Shown here: positions 48,201-59,156 of the stretch, piece by piece
How positions within the stretch are numbered: the stretch's first letter is position 1
How the letters are laid out: the number at the start of each line of letters is the position of its first letter
From: Hypericum androsaemum
Lineage: Eukaryota > Streptophyta > Magnoliopsida > Malpighiales > Hypericaceae
Assembly (NCBI GenBank): GCA_963995505.1
Contig: OZ023193.1
Location: 6,222,521 to 6,286,520, forward strand
DNA length: 64,000 bases
Direction of reading: 5' to 3'
Notes under the pieces: model-generated
Told to the model about the DNA's origin: nothing
The model's input: the letters and a program-made list of their open reading frames with translations, nothing else
The model's database searches: none
Position numbers and translations under genes: made by a program

Positions 48201-50007
48201 ATACGAAGGCCATGCATGCTAGGGTTTCCTTTGGAGATGATGGCCCCCTTGGTAAGGTCAGATACTCGGTAACTTGCTATTTTGCAAAACGTTTTGAAGC
48301 GTTGAGGAAGATGTGCTGCCCTTCGGAGCTAGATTATATAAGGTCTCTCAGTCGTTGCAAGAAGTGGGGTGCTCAAGGTGGAAAGAGTAATGTTTTCTTT
48401 GCAAAGACGCTGGATGACCGCTTTATAATCAAACAAGTTACAAAGACAGAATTGGAGTCCTTCATAAAGTTTGCCCCGGAGTACTTCAAATATTTGTCTG
48501 AATCGATTGGCTCAAGAAGTCCGACATGCCTGGCAAAGATTTTGGGCATTTATCAGGTAACAATTCTTAAGACTCGGGTCGAATCTAAAGCTACATCACT
48601 GTTTTTGTTTCATCTGTCCACGAGCTGGCTGATTTTGGTCATTTATTCTTATGCTTTCTTTCTTTATTAATAATGTACCAAAGGGGTGCACCAATGTAGA
48701 TCGGTTGAATCGATTACAAAGTGTGTACAGCATCTATGATATGGCCAAAACACGCTCCTAGCCAACAAAATTTCCAATTCTTCATTCTCCAAACCAACCA
48801 AAACATGGTTAGGGGATGATGCCTCTTTATGCTACTTATCGTTTATATCTCCATTACGTTCCTTGGACCCTTAAGTCGTGTGCAGAGGTGGAAATTTATG
48901 AATTCGAGCAGAAATGATCCAGTTTCCTAGGAAGTAGTTTTATTGCACTAGTATTTGGGCTTACTCGGTGGCCTGATGTTTAATTTGGTGGTGTTTGGCA
49001 AAAGCAAATGTTCATTATTTGTGCAACATAAAAATGGATGGATCTTTAGGTTTGATAGCGAAAAGGGGGGGACATCTGGTAGAATTAATCCTCCTTCGCT
49101 TTAGGTGGACATTAATGTTTGTTTTAGTAGACTGATTTGGCATCTGGTGCTATATGCTAATTCTGTCTCTCTTTCTGATGCCCTGGAAGGTCACGGCGAA
49201 GCACCTAAAAGGTGGTAAAGAGTCGAAGATGGACTTGCTGGTTATGGAGAACCTTCTGTTTGCAAGGAATATAACTCGCCTCTACGATCTTAAAGGATCT
49301 TCCCGTTCACGGTATAATCCAGATTCTAGTGGCAGCAACAAAGTTCTGCTAGATCAGAATTTGATTGAAGCAATGCCAACTTCTCCCATTTTTGTTGGGA
49401 ATAAGGCAAAGAGGTTGCTAGAGAGAGCTGTCTGGAATGATACTTCTTTTCTTGCGGTAAGTTAACATATCGTTTCTATTGTCTTCCGCAACATTTCCTC
49501 TGCTGTTCTTGTCTTGCAATTGCTTATAATGAGGAGTGAAGGAGAAAAACAGGGCATTCAATTGAGTATTTTTTAGTATAGCGTGATACCTTCCTCCTTG
49601 GTCTTAGTCATTCAGTTTATTGTTAGTTAACTTTCATGATCTCACCTTTGTTTCTTGTGCCTATGCCGATGCAGTCGATCGATGTCATGGATTATTCATT
49701 ACTGGTGGGTGTGGACGAAGAGAGGCACGAACTCGTTCTTGGAATAATCGATTTCATGAGGCAGTACACGTGGGACAAACACCTCGAAACATGGGTGAAA
49801 GCTTCCCGAATCCTCGGTGGGCCAAAGAACGCGTCCCCGACTGTTATTTCCCCCAAGCAGTACAAGAAAAGGTTCAGGAAAGCGATGACTACGTACTTTT
49901 TGATGGTCCCGGACCAATGGTCCCCTCCCTCTATCATTCCCAGTAGCAACTCACAGTCCGAGTTGAACAGAGAGAACGCGCAAGAGGGGAATTCAGTGGA
50001 GTCGTAA
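42245..50007 (+). CDS. FAB1: 1-phosphatidylinositol-3-phosphate 5-kinase, FAB1A/B type (PIKfyve homologue)
   Basis: Eleven coding exons: 42245-42861, 43133-43870, 44256-44409, 44539-44883, 44992-45819, 45900-46231, 46528-46651, 46723-46890, 47021-48556, 49190-49456, 49675-50007; GT/AG at every junction and a continuous frame of 1813 residues, as expected for plant FAB1. It phosphorylates PI3P to PI(3,5)P2 on endosome and vacuole membranes, controlling vacuole shape and trafficking. Domains: FYVE finger (33-101; WMPD, RRHHCR at 54-59, RVC at 92-94) that binds PI3P, an Asp/Glu-rich linker, CCT/TCP-1-like domain (about 455-690), a Cys-rich region (about 850-1005) and a C-terminal kinase domain (about 1500-1790) with FIIKQV, DLKGS (1647-1651), DYSLLVG (1709-1715) and IIDF (1727-1730). 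The FYVE domain separates it from FAB1C/D. All key motifs are intact. Confidence 0.96.
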
Positions 50008-50420
50008 TGGAATTTCTGTTCCATTTTGTACATGTTAGATATTGCAGTTAGGGACACACTCCTAGTAAATTCTTCCGGGTCAATACATATTTTGTTATAT
50101 ACTCTCATTCTTTTTGACAGGAAGGAGGTTATAGTGATTTGTTAGGGAATATGCAGAAACAAGGCTGGAGAAGCCACATGAATTGTATGGAGAGGTAGAT
50201 TATTTTACATGTCCTCTCCGTGAAATCCATGTACAAAGATACTATCTTGTTCATGTATCTAGCCACCAATCTGTACATTTATTGCAAGTGAGTTTATGCT
50301 ATATCAGCTGCCCGTCTTCGGCGCGAATTCCGTGTCTCGGCTATTCCATTTTTCGGTATAGCTGGTAGCCCGGATTCTACCATTGATAGTGTTCCAAAAT
50401 GGAGATATTGGTCTTGCAGA
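50008..50420 (+). other. FAB1 3' UTR and flank
   Basis: Sequence after the stop is T-rich and has several AATAAA-like variants but no clear reading frame. Open frames overlapping the last FAB1 exon on the other strand are shadows. Confidence 0.4.
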
Positions 50421-50429
50421 ATCAGCAGA

Positions 50430-50650
50430 ATCTTTCGGAAGTGAGCGAAGTCGCGCTACGACTAAGATGATAGCCAGCTGAAGAAGGCTGGCTAGCTAGC
50501 TAAGCTACCGCGCAATGGCTCTCTGAAAAGGGTGAAGAGGATCGCCATGATGCGAAGGGCTCACTTCTTCAAGCTCCGCCCGACCTATGCGCGGTGCCGC
50601 TCGTTTTCTGTCGTCGGCATTCCTACGTGCTCCTCGTCCCCTATTTAAGA
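50430..50650. other. GC-richer block, possible organelle-derived insertion
   Basis: This block differs in composition from its AT-rich surroundings and contains strings such as GCGAAGTCGCGCTACGACTA and GGCTGGCTAGCTAGCTAAGC that remind me of plant mitochondrial intergenic DNA. No gene is seen. The assignment is tentative. Confidence 0.25.
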
Positions 50651-50855
50651 ATCAAAAGCTCTTATCTTTGGATGCTGTCCTGACGCTTACCAGAGAATGA
50701 AATGAGATATAACTTAAAGAGAGTGGAAAATGGCTTTCTTCTCCTCTCAGTTTATTTACAACATGTAATCTATACCTTCACTTATAGTTGTTCCATTGTT
50801 GTCATAATTTAAAGGTACATAGGACAAGAAGAATTGGACAAGAAGTGGTTTAGAA

Positions 50856-51743
50856 TCAGTTGCAGCCATTCCATTTGAGGTGGTCATCTTGCACCAAGGC
50901 ATTAGCCCCATCAATCCCACCATTGTTAGACTCATAGCCATTGGCAATCAAAAGTAGCCTTTGTTGAAGCAAGTTGATGAAATCTGAGTTCCTATAATCA
51001 GACAGAGAATACCGATATAATCAAGGGTCTGACAATACTCGAAAAATATAAGTTCGGCATTTGAAATCATATATAAAACAATTGTCCGTAGATAAAAATC
51101 ATATCACACCCACTAACTGAACGAAATTTCGGCGACCAATGCTTGTATATACGTGAAAAATTTTAAATTTCCTGCTTGGTTGTTTGCAATTAAGTGGATA
51201 ATTTTGGAACTTATGAGACAGAGAGCAACATGAGAAAGTCAACAGACCTTGTATTATGTGTTGTTCTTGAAAGTTGATGGTGGAAACGAGGCCCTTCATC
51301 ATACCCTTCACAAATTATCTCTCCGCTATCATCTACGTAGCAAATTATTCCTTCAGGTCCATTCTCAAAAACCTGCTAAACAAGTTGAGAAAAAAAAACC
51401 CACTTCAATATAGATGTAGAAAAATTTAGGAAAAAAAATGATCTTAATATTATAATTCCACAACTTCAAAAAAAGGAGAAAAAGCTCCATATATTATGCA
51501 ATGTAACTCTCTCTTTTTTTTGAAAAAAAATATTGTCTGTTTGGTTAGCAAACTTTGGATTATGAGTACCTCATCATCTCCCAAGGAGGACCTAACTATA
51601 AGCCTAATTGGTGATTTCTTGAAGAGTTGACCAAAATTAAGTATATTGGTTTTGGTGGTTGGCTTAATAACTAGGCTAGATTTATAAACAAGGGTTCTTT
51701 GAGGAGAACAAAAAGAGGTTAGAGCCATTGATCCTATGGCCAT
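50856..51743 (-). CDS. Small probable plastid-targeted protein, 3 exons, family not recognised
   Basis: Minus-strand exons 51570-51743, 51248-51372 and 50856-50991 join at clean GT/AG sites to one frame of 144 residues. Residues 1 to about 50 are rich in Ser, Thr, Lys and Arg with almost no acidic residue (MAIGSMALTSFCSPQRTL, then KPTTKTN and FKKSPIRLIVRSS), typical of a chloroplast transit peptide. The mature part has a striking acidic core, GPEGIICYVDDSGEIICEGY, then DEGPRFHHQLSR, a Leu/Gln-rich helix (FINLLQQRLLLIANG) and the C-terminus DDHLKWNGCN. I could not assign a family. The preserved frame over three exons and the targeting peptide argue for a real gene; its role is unknown. It converges with FAB1, about 850 bases away. 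Confidence 0.75.
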
Positions 51744-51759
51744 CAAGGAGATGGAAGAG

Positions 51760-52052
51760 GAGAGGAATATGAAGAGAGAGAGAAGAAATACTATGTGATA
51801 TGTTTGAGAGAGGGAGAATAAGCTATAGTTGGTGGGAATTAAATAAGATTGGGCTGCTTATTTTGTTGTATTATTTCTAAGGATATAGTCCGGAGGCTTT
51901 TTACTAAGAACTAAAATTGCATGATATAACAATATATTATACAACAGCAGCAACAGAAAACATAAACATAGAAGTAGTATATATGCTACTACAATAACAT
52001 CAGGCTAGATGATGAGATTAATCATCCTGGTCACGATAAATATATGACAAAC
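51760..52052. other. 5' flank of the small plastid-protein gene
   Basis: On the minus strand a CT-rich leader (CTCTCTCTTC near 51773-51785) precedes the ATG. No other gene is seen. Confidence 0.4.
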
Positions 52053-52540
52053 TGTGATATCCCGTAAATCTGTCTGAAATGATTAAATGATTTGATTTGA
52101 TTATCTATATCAACAATGTGCATCTTCTTTTCTGATACACATTTTGAGAAAACTCCAAGGTTAAATGCGGATGGCCACAAGTAGTCTAAAAATGGATGAC
52201 ATCCTGGAAAGACTGTGAGTGAGGAAAAAATACGCTAGAAAAGACTCTGTTAGTTTGTGGAGACAGTCGATCAGATCACAGAGCGTTACATTTGGTATCA
52301 GAGCAAAAACGGTTCTGCGATTGTTCTATGTTCTGTCTGGCGCGACGAAGACGTTGCATATTTAAGGAGGGGTGGATACCTCGTTAATGATCTGTTCTGA
52401 AAAGCGTATTTAAAAAGAAATACGATCACGATAGGTGACCTCCTGAGAAATTTTCGGGATGCGTACGAGTGAGGACAAAGCATGCTGAAAAAGACCCATG
52501 TTAATATGTGGAGACAGTAAGTCGGATCACGGAACGTTAT
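52053..52540 (+). mobile_element. TRIM-like miniature LTR element
   Basis: A 5' LTR of 238 bases (52053-52290) starts TGTGATATCCCG and ends GAGCGTTACA. It is followed by a primer site for initiator tRNA-Met (TGGTATCAGAGC, 52293-52304), a short interior, a purine tract AAGGAGGGG (52364-52372), and a diverged second LTR from 52373 (TGGATACCTCG) to about 52540 (GGAACGTTAT). The total of about 490 bases without coding capacity fits a TRIM (terminal-repeat retrotransposon in miniature). No target duplication was seen. Confidence 0.68.
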
Positions 52541-53150
52541 TTGTTCTAATTGCTCACCGAAACTTCAGCTATGATTGTATTAATTTTGCAATTATTGATG
52601 GTTGTGTCTTGTCACTACGCAAATTGTGCTCTACCTCCTCCAGGGTGTCTGTTACAAGATGGTTGGGACCCATATATGCTTATCTTCAACCTGTTTGATG
52701 CTGATGCTTATTTTCTTAGTCATATTTGTCGATGGAATTTTCGCCAAAAAATTTATGTGCGTGAGAAATCGATACTCGAGTTTTTTTATAGGTAAATTTT
52801 TACACCGATAATTACACCTGCCAAATCTTGAATGTTTTTAATTAATCTCCAAATGTTTTAGATATAAATGCATAATATGGGAAAGAACCCTCAACATCAC
52901 CCCGTGACTTTTTCAAGCTTAAAACCAATTATACTTTCAAGTTGCCGTAATACCACATGTTCATACTTCTGCCATAATATTTTAATATGGGTTCACTGCA
53001 AGATAACTTTATATATTCTCTTCATCAGAGTTCTAAATTGAACATGACAATGACCTTATCATCGTCTTCACGTCCAAATCTCGCCTAACATTCCTCTTTC
53101 CTCCCTATTTAATATGATTCCCTGAAATTAGGCCTAATTTAAATTAATTG
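52541..53150. other. Intergenic, no gene seen
   Basis: AT-rich sequence with short open frames lacking any family feature. Confidence 0.5.
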
Positions 53151-53159
53151 AACTAGAAG

Positions 53160-53250
53160 CTCTCCCAACAAATATTTAACACTGCTGCATACCCAAGGAC
53201 TCGAACCCGAGACCTGGTTAAGCTAGAACAATTCTCTCACCACTTATTTA
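53160..53250 (-). mobile_element. tRNA-derived SINE-like piece
   Basis: On the minus strand it contains a box A-like GTGGTGAGAGAATTG, then GGTCTCGGGTTCGAGTCC, whose GGTTCGAGTCC is an exact Pol III box B. Such pairs are typical of plant SINEs. Ends were not defined and it is not a foldable tRNA. Confidence 0.5.
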
Positions 53251-53696
53251 ACGGTAATTCTCTTGATGATATTTTTTATATTCGTAATATTATTAAACTC
53301 AATAATTCATTAATCACATTGGTTTGTCTTCAAGCCGGCCCAGTCTGGCTCAAAAGGGCATGGACCTGCCACCTAGAGCAAAGCCCAGAGACCAGACTCA
53401 TCCGACTAATTCTTTAAGAAGTCGAATATGGGGATATCAAATATAATATTTATATCTCCTGAAAAAAAGATAAATATATTGTTTGGATAAAACAAAAAGA
53501 ATGAGATACAAAATAAATTAGATTAAATTTGTTCTACCATTAAAAAAAAAGGACTACCAAACAAATTGCAAGGAGCTAAAACGAATATATAGGGTAGAGT
53601 CCAACTAGCTCTCGAAGGTGCCTTGTCATTGTCCCTGTTAATAATTCAAATTATTCAATAGCCTCGCATAAAATTTCAAATCAAATAAATGACAAC

Positions 53697-53795
53697 GGAC
53701 TTTTGGCCTAGTGGTATAGGTGTTGTTTAACTTTAAAGAGCTCAAGAGTTCAATCATTGACATTGTTACTGGATGTAATATTTATCTTTAAAAAA
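53697..53795 (+). mobile_element. Degenerate tRNA-derived SINE-like piece
   Basis: TGGCCTAGTGGTATAGG resembles a Pol III box A and GAGTTCAATC a decayed box B 30-35 bases later, followed by a T- and A-rich tail. Probably a decayed SINE; the boundaries are approximate. Confidence 0.4.
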
Positions 53796-53935
53796 ATTCA
53801 CAAATCAATATTTTGCAGTTGCACCCAATCTGTTCCTGTTTTCTAATTCTGGAAGACAATAAACCCTTTACTTTTCCAAAAGAGGAAAAAAAAATCACAG
53901 TTACTAAAGTACAGTTTTTCCTAAATAGCTTGTAA

Positions 53936-54002
53936 TGGGCCCAGGCCAGCCCAATAACCATCTCAATAGACAAAGCCACTTAAAGCCCATTAGGAGCCCA
54001 AC
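53936..54002 (+). promoter_or_regulatory. Site II (TGGGCY) cluster upstream of the proteasome alpha-5 gene
   Basis: TGGGCCC at 53936-53942, then AGCCCA at about 53948, 53983 and 53995 on the plus strand (TGGGCT on the other) form a dense cluster about 170-240 bases upstream of the ATG. Site II motifs bind TCP factors and are common in promoters of proteasome, ribosomal and mitochondrial genes. Confidence 0.6.
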
Positions 54003-54172
54003 ACCTCCAAATCTCAACACATTAATTTCTAAAAAAAAAACCGATCGATCCTTGTCTTGTTGGACAAGCAGACCTCTCCGCTCTAATAAACCCACAAACC
54101 CACTGAGAAATCCCACAGACCTAACAAAGACTCGATCTTTTTCCGGGATTCAGCTTATAGATCGTCGCCACC

Positions 54173-56787
54173 ATGTTTCTTACAAGGTAAAGTTCGTGCC
54201 TTTGGTGTTTTCTCTTTCTGGGTTTTGATCTATTTATTGTGGGTTTTTAACGGTTCGAGGGGGGTTTTTTTTTTTGGGATTTTGAAGGACCGAGTATGAT
54301 AGGGGGGTCAATACTTTCTCTCCGGAAGGAAGGTTGTTTCAGGTTGAATACGCCATTGAAGCCATCAAGGTGAGGAAATTAGCTCCATTTTTTTTTTGTT
54401 TCTGGGTCTTTTTTGTTGTTGAGGAAGTTTTTAGCTTGACCTATTTTAGGAAACGTTGAGGGGGGGTGAGGGTTTTAGCTTGAAGGGTAATCGACCTAAG
54501 CTTGACTTTGTTTAGCTGCACTGGCAATCTGTGGAATTGAACCTCTTATTTTCGCTGCTTAGAAGTTGCAGTCCGTGAGGAATTGATTGGTTGATGTGGG
54601 TTTTATTTACCTTTTAAGATAGATGATGGAAGTGAGGAAACTTAACGTATGATGGTTCGGTGGCTTTGAGAGGGGGAATCTGGGATTCCCGCTGGGAGAT
54701 AGTATTGTACTGAAAGCCGAGTAGCAGAGGATTCTTGCTCTCATAAGGAAGTCTCGTTTGGTTTTCTTTTGCTGCTGGGATGTTTGTTTAAGCATGAGCA
54801 GCAGTTGTTGTGTTTTCGATTTTCGTTGTTAGATTCTATAATTGTCTTGCTTTGGTTACAGCTGGGCTCAACTGCTATTGCTCTGAAGACCAAAGAAGGT
54901 GTCGTGCTTGCAGTTGAGAAACGTATCACTTCACCGCTGCTGGTTTGCCTCCTTCTTTTCTTGTAATGAGATTTTTTTCTTGGTTCGCACAATCGGATTT
55001 TTGAGTTTCTATGCACAATCTGTTCTTTGGAATCTCGTTGTTCTTCAGTGCGGTCTGTTCTACTCATGTGAATGGTCGCTATTTGCAGTTACATGATGCT
55101 AGTACATTTAGGTTTTTTGAGTTTCTTCTTCCTTGGCAGTGAATGTTAATCCAGTGATTGATTGTCTTTCAAGAGTACGAGCTTGTTTAAGTTTATTGGT
55201 ACAAATTCTCCATCTTTTGGCCTCTATTTACTGAAGTGAGATTTAGCATCGTTTCTTAGCATACAAGCGATGTCTAAACTCCTTTTGCTTTTGAATTTTC
55301 ATATATTCATATAGCATCTCCATCTTTCGGCTTAGACATTCAACTCTTACGACTATGCCTGTGATTAGGATTCTTGAGTAAATTGTGCCGTACTTAGAGA
55401 ACCATGATGTTGTCAGTTTGTATTTTGAGCTGTTTTGTTGATCAAGCTTGTCATTGTTTTATAATTTCTTTTTCTCATGCAATATGCTTCCAGGAGCCTA
55501 GCAGTGTTGAAAAGGTGATGGAAATCGATGAGCATATTGGATGTGCTATGAGTGGATTAATTGCAGATGCTCGTACACTTGTTGAGCACGCACGTGTGGA
55601 GACTCAGGTTTCCGTCCATTCTCTTGGTAGATTTTATACAATTGGTGGCATAGTTCATTCATCTGTAACTGTTCTCACTTCTGCAGAATCATAGATTCTC
55701 CTATGGCGAACCAATGACCGTGGAGTCTGCAACACAAGCTATTTGTGATTTGGCCTTGAGGTTTGGTGAAGGAGATGAAGAGTCAATGGTAATGTCTGTT
55801 TAGTAATTTTAATAGGCTAGTAATTTTATTATTTCTGTTTTTTTAAAGTAATTTGTGCTTATCCTCCTATGCAGTCTCGACCTTTTGGAGTGTCTCTTCT
55901 CATTGCTGGCCATGACGAGAATGGGCCTAGCTTGTAAGTGATTCCTCGTTGTATCTTTCCAAAACACTATATAATTTACTCTTATAGCCGATGAAAGATG
56001 TTGAATGTCCAACTGAACGAGCAGTGTGATACTCGTTATCGTGCCTACTTGTTCTGCTTCCACCTCTTTCAATTTGTTGGTTTACATAAGATTGTGACAT
56101 GCAGGGACTCCCTTCTTCTTTCTTTGCATCTTACTTAGAGCTAGTTGACCTATGATCTCCCCTCCTGCCTTTTTTCGTTTCCCCCCCGGGGTTTCTTTTA
56201 CCTGTTGAACTACATGTAATTCCCTGCTTCTCAAGTTCAATGGCTTATAGGGGATATATTCTTTATGCAGGTACTACACGGATCCTTCTGGAACATTTTG
56301 GCAGTGCAATGCGAAAGCCATCGGTTCAGGCTCGGAAGGTGCTGACAGCTCCCTGCAAGAGCAGTATAACAAGGTAACTACCAACAATCTCGTTGGTTCA
56401 GGCTCTGGTGACCATTTTTTTTAATTTGAGATCTTTTGCGATCATCAGGCAATCTCGTTGACAGTTGCAACTTAGATAAGAAGGCTTGTGCTGAAGTGAT
56501 ACTCTTTTTTTTCCTGTAGGACCTCACCCTCCCGGAGGCCGAGACAATAGCGCTTTCAATTCTTAAGCAAGTAATGGAAGAAAAGGTACATCTCTGTTTT
56601 AGTGGAAGATGGCGAAAGCAACCCATGTTAATACATAGAACTACCTTTCTTGATGGTTTGTTTGTGACTTACTCAAGCTTCCCGCTGATGGCAGGTAACT
56701 CCCAGCAACGTCGATATCGCGAAGGTTGCTCCGACATACCATCTGTACACTCCTGCAGAGGTGGAAGCTGTCATCGGCCGTCTATGA
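54173..56787 (+). CDS. PAE1: 20S proteasome subunit alpha type-5
   Basis: Nine coding exons: 54173-54186, 54288-54369, 54862-54942, 55494-55607, 55687-55788, 55875-55933, 56271-56373, 56520-56585, 56695-56787. The joined frame gives 237 residues, the same length as Arabidopsis PAE1. The N-terminus [20 protein letters not shown] carries the proteasome alpha signature, followed by [20 protein letters not shown], the conserved [14 protein letters not shown] segment and [20 protein letters not shown]. Alpha-5 is one of seven alpha subunits forming the outer rings of the 20S core particle, which gate substrate entry; it has no catalytic threonine. The start lies in a good context (GCCACCATGT). Expression is probably broad, helped by the Site II cluster upstream. 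All introns have GT/AG ends; no defects seen. Confidence 0.97.
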
Positions 56788-57384
56788 GACGAGAACGCGT
56801 TGATTTGTACTCCTCTCTCGTTACATTTTAGACCGCTTGTTGGTTTACCAACTGGCTTTGAGATGAACTAGAGCCAGTAGACTTCTCGTGTCTTTGCTCC
56901 GTATCAATACTGGTTTGATTTTGTAATTGAGAAACGAGACCAGCCTCTTTAATGAATCCTCACGTGGGTTTCAACTTTCAACACTTGAATGGTGTTTACC
57001 ATAGTTTGCAATTGTTCCATGTTTTTATCATTTTCATTTAAAAATTTTGTTAGAATTTTTATTGCAACAATTCCACCACTACATACTTTCTCAAATAAAC
57101 TCGATCTAAAATTTGCACCGATTTAAACTTGGCCAAACAAGATCACACAATCTCTCATACCATAATTATGTTTTCATATATTGTTCCAAGCTTTTGTCGA
57201 TTTCAAATAATTATATTGCGTAAGAAAATGAGGCCGAGCATCATGAGATGATATAAACTCGACTAGTATTGAGAATTTATTATCCTTGAGGGAATACCAA
57301 AGGTTTTATTTTAATACAATCTCTCGCAAAATAATTATATCTTCATATCTGCCAACTTGTTCCAGGCTTTTGTCTAAAATAATA
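56788..57384. other. 3' flank of the proteasome gene, no further gene
   Basis: T-rich 3' UTR-like sequence, then AT-rich DNA with no recognised gene. Confidence 0.5.
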
Positions 57385-58589
57385 GGGAAAATTATGCTCA
57401 GGTTCTTGTAGTTTGACGTCCCTCCCTTTGGGGTCCTGCATTTTTGAAATCGATCATGACGTCTCCAAAGTTTGGTTTTAGAGACTCTCGGGTCCCTGAC
57501 GACTCTTTTTTTCATTTTTGGTCATGAAAATGACCAAAAAACCCTTAAACAAAAAATAAAAAAATTACCTTCTTCAACCTTTGACCAAGAACACCAAGAA
57601 CACCAACAACAAAAAACCAACCCTAAAATAAGATCAAACTAATCAAAATCAAAAAAATAACCAAAAACATTAAGAAAAAAAAAACTCAGATCGTTGAAGA
57701 TCTAAACCCACCGAAATCAAGAAACCTAAACTTTTAATTCCACCAAACTTTGATCCCCCTCCGACTCCCCACTTCTCGAGTTCATCTCCACTGCCAGCGA
57801 CATCTTCGATCCCCGCCGTCCCATCGCCCTGCCGTCCCCATCGTCCCGCCTTCCCATCAACGTCAACCCAGCCGGAAACAATACCATCAACGTCATCCTC
57901 ACTGACAACGTGGTCCTCCGGGGAGGGGGAAGAACGTACGTGTGTAAGCGATGACAACTTGGTCCTCACCGACAACGTGGTCTTCCTGCTGAACGGCTTG
58001 GTTTTGTCGCCGGATAAGGCGCTGGCGGTGTTCGTGCAGTCGCCGGGGTCGCCGTTCCAGTACTGTGGGGCGATGACGGTCGCGCGGGCCTTCGACGGTG
58101 TTGTCGCTGGACTAGCCGGAGTTGGTGGCGTTATCAGCAAAAATCGGGGTTTCGGTGGTGGATGAGAATGGGGGAGAACTTGTTCAATTACAACGGATAG
58201 ATCTGACTTTTTTTTTAGATCTGGCCTTCTGCGGAGTTCTCAAGAAGAAGAAAGCCAAATCCCACCTCGTTGTTCTTGGTTTATTTTTTTAATTTTATTC
58301 TGATTTTTTTTCTTAATGTTCTTGGTTGTGTTCTTGATTTTGATTAATTTTATCTTATTTTTTGATTAGTTTTTAATTTTTGGTGTTTTGTTCAAAGGTT
58401 GACGAAGGTGAATTTTTTTTTGTTTAAGAATATTTTTGTCATTTTCATAACCAAAAATAAAAAAATGAGTCGTCAGGACCCAAGAGAGTCTCTAAAACCA
58501 AACTTTGGGGACGTCAACAACAATTTCAAAAATTCATGAACCCCAAAAGGAGAAACGCCAAACTACAGAAACCTGAGCATAATCTTCCC
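57385..58589. mobile_element. Pack-MULE-like element with captured gene fragment
   Basis: Left end GGGAAAATTATGCTCAGG and right end (reverse complement) GGGAAGATTATGCTCAGG are inverted repeats that continue inward (GACGTC and TTTGGTTTTAGAGACTCT blocks). A perfect 9-bp repeat AAAATAATA flanks it at 57376-57384 and 58590-58598, as for Mutator-like elements. The ends are AT-rich but the centre (57690-58170) is GC-rich and gene-like, the usual structure of a Pack-MULE. No transposase is present. It lies about 20 bases beyond the 3' box of the U2 snRNA gene. Confidence 0.88.
57950..58110 (+). pseudogene. Captured exon fragment, Hikeshi/OPI10-like
   Basis: Inside the MULE the plus strand encodes VVFLLNGLVLSPDKALAVF followed by VQSPGSPFQYCGAMTVAR, then unrelated sequence. 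From memory this matches the N-terminal half of plant Hikeshi/OPI10-like proteins, which in animals carry Hsp70 into the nucleus during heat stress. Only about 45 residues are present, without a proper start or end, so it is a transduplicated piece and not a working gene. A protein search would settle the parent. Confidence 0.5.
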
Positions 58590-58608
58590 AAAATAATATT
58601 ATAGAAAT

Positions 58609-58622
58609 TTGGACTAAAATTG
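58609..58622 (-). promoter_or_regulatory. Plant snRNA 3' box of the U2 gene
   Basis: On the minus strand CAATTTTAGTCCAA matches the plant snRNA 3'-end signal CA(N3-10)AGTNNAA exactly and starts at the mature 3' end of the U2 sequence. It directs 3' end formation of Pol II-made plant snRNAs. Confidence 0.8.
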
Positions 58623-58720
58623 GAGGGTACACCAGGCCCGTGCAGTAGTGCAACGCATGGACGACACTTGAGAGGCCCAGTAGCAAGCTACTCTGGTGGC
58701 CTCTCCCCTTTAAAAAAGTA
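58622..58720 (-). ncRNA. U2 snRNA, 3' part (split by MITE)
   Basis: The minus strand gives the 3' domain of plant U2, including AGTAGCTTGCTACT (a stem-loop), then the highly conserved CATGCGTTGCACTACTGCAC and GGGCCTGG, ending in TACCCTCC. The first nine bases (58712-58720) are the second copy of the target duplication. Counting it once, this part and 59355-59460 add up to 196 bases, the normal length of plant U2. The RNA is cut at the T-run of the Sm site, so a normal snRNP should not form from this locus. Confidence 0.88.
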
Positions 58721-59120
58721 GGGAAAAGTCCAATTTAGTACCCTGTGGTATCGCAAAAAATCCCGTCAGTACCCTGTGGTTTAAAACGTATCAATTGAGT
58801 CATACTTATTCCAATTAACATCAATTAGAGGCCCGGGCAGCTGCCCGGACCTGCCCGAACCTACCCGACCGCTGCCCGAACTACGTGGCCAGCCACGTCA
58901 CCAAATTTTGATGACGTGGCGCCACGTGGAGAGGAGGAGGAGGAGGAGGAAGCGGGGGAGGAGGAGGAGGACGCGGGGGGAGGAGGAGGAGGAGGAGAAC
59001 GTGGGGAGGAGGAGGAGGACGCGGGGGGAGGAGGACGTGGGGAGGAGGAGGAGGACGCAGGGGGAGGAGGGGGAGGAGGAAGCGGGGGGAGGAGGAGGAA
59101 GCGGGGGGAGGAGGACGACG

Positions 59121-59156
<36 letters not shown>

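Noticed and set aside
50183..50368. Short frame in the FAB1 3' flank
   Set aside because: Lies in probable 3' UTR and has no family feature.
53160..53250. Possible tRNA gene
   Set aside because: It has a good box B, but no cloverleaf can be formed and the flanks look like a SINE.
57670..58140. 156-residue minus-strand frame in the Pack-MULE
   Set aside because: Antisense to the recognisable captured piece and without any domain; treated as chance.
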